Assembly (NCBI GenBank): GCA_021794835.1
Contig: JAJYQA010000008.1
Span: forward strand, 1-54,412
DNA length: 54,412 nucleotides
Source: Actinomycetes bacterium
Lineage (GTDB): Bacteria; Actinomycetota; Aquicultoria; Aquicultorales; Aquicultoraceae
Direction of reading: 5' to 3'
Shown here piece by piece: positions 54,374 to 54,412 of the stretch (within the stretch, counting starts at the first letter, position 1; each line of letters starts with the position of its first letter). Below the pieces are notes generated by a model that was not told the DNA's origin, did not search any database, and worked only from the letters and a program-made list of their open reading frames with translations. The translations under genes and the position numbers were made by a program.

Positions 54374-54412
54374 ATGAACGAAACAAAAGCGAGGCCCAAA
54401 CCAGTAATACTT
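54374..54412 (+). CDS. gpmI: Start of gpmI (partial, cut by window end)
   Basis: Thirteen codons, reading MNETKARPKPVIL, run to the window end. The RPKPV(I/V)L opening fits cofactor-independent phosphoglycerate mutase, the expected next glycolysis gene after tpiA. Only the order and nine residues support this. Confidence 0.5.
   Translation, partial: MNETKARPKPVIL

Overview
The window looks like part of the chromosome of a deep-branching, moderate-G+C actinobacterium. The support is gene order. nadD-yqeK-lytR-rsfS, leuS-comEA-comEC-holA-rpsT-murJ-lepA and uvrC-(ogt)-rapZ-yvcK-whiA-gap-pgk-tpiA-(gpmI) are runs typical of Actinobacteria, partly shared with Firmicutes. WhiA, a SipW/TasA-type pair, an RsbU-type phosphatase and several oxygen or NO defence genes (SOD, ferritin-like proteins, YgbA) suggest a Gram-positive-type cell facing changing redox conditions. 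The phylum call is inference; no rRNA is present. I see no phage, insertion sequence or CRISPR array.

Layout. 1-5 kb: TasA-like protein with its SipW signal peptidase, small unknown genes, a phosphodiesterase and nadE. 5-12 kb: GAF-GAF-PP2C phosphatase, SOD, DUF362 protein, LuxR-type regulator, chemoreceptor. 12-17 kb: pyrE, a DsrE-like protein behind a long leader, two SlyD-type FKBPs, a STAS protein, a CcmF/CcsA-family protein with an unknown membrane partner, and a ferritin-like protein. 17-24.4 kb: a TetR-controlled exporter operon (TetR, two HlyD proteins, half-ATPase, two permeases, second half-ATPase). It resembles E. coli cecR-ybhGFSR, but with YbhF split into two genes. 24-30 kb: ferritin-like protein, nth, ygbA, MFS exporter, DUF1614, an unusual uracil-DNA glycosylase and a glycosyltransferase fused to CBS domains. 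30-44 kb: housekeeping blocks and tRNA-Ala. 44-54 kb: DUF3096, an Rrf2-HAD phosphatase fusion, DNA repair genes (uvrC, ogt), rapZ-yvcK-whiA and lower glycolysis.

The most notable points are: the Rrf2-HAD and GT4-CBS fusions; the asymmetric split exporter ATPase with a clear two-site operator; an intergenic repeat family of about 60 bp in at least four copies; a CTG start for rsfS; an ogt gene with no AUG/GUG/UUG start for its full-length frame; a family 4 uracil-DNA glycosylase lacking two of its four cluster cysteines; and a CRP/FNR-like palindrome placed at about -41.5 before ygbA. Three short genes were found by reading the sequence directly: 11803-11976, 32968-33309 and 44188-44334.
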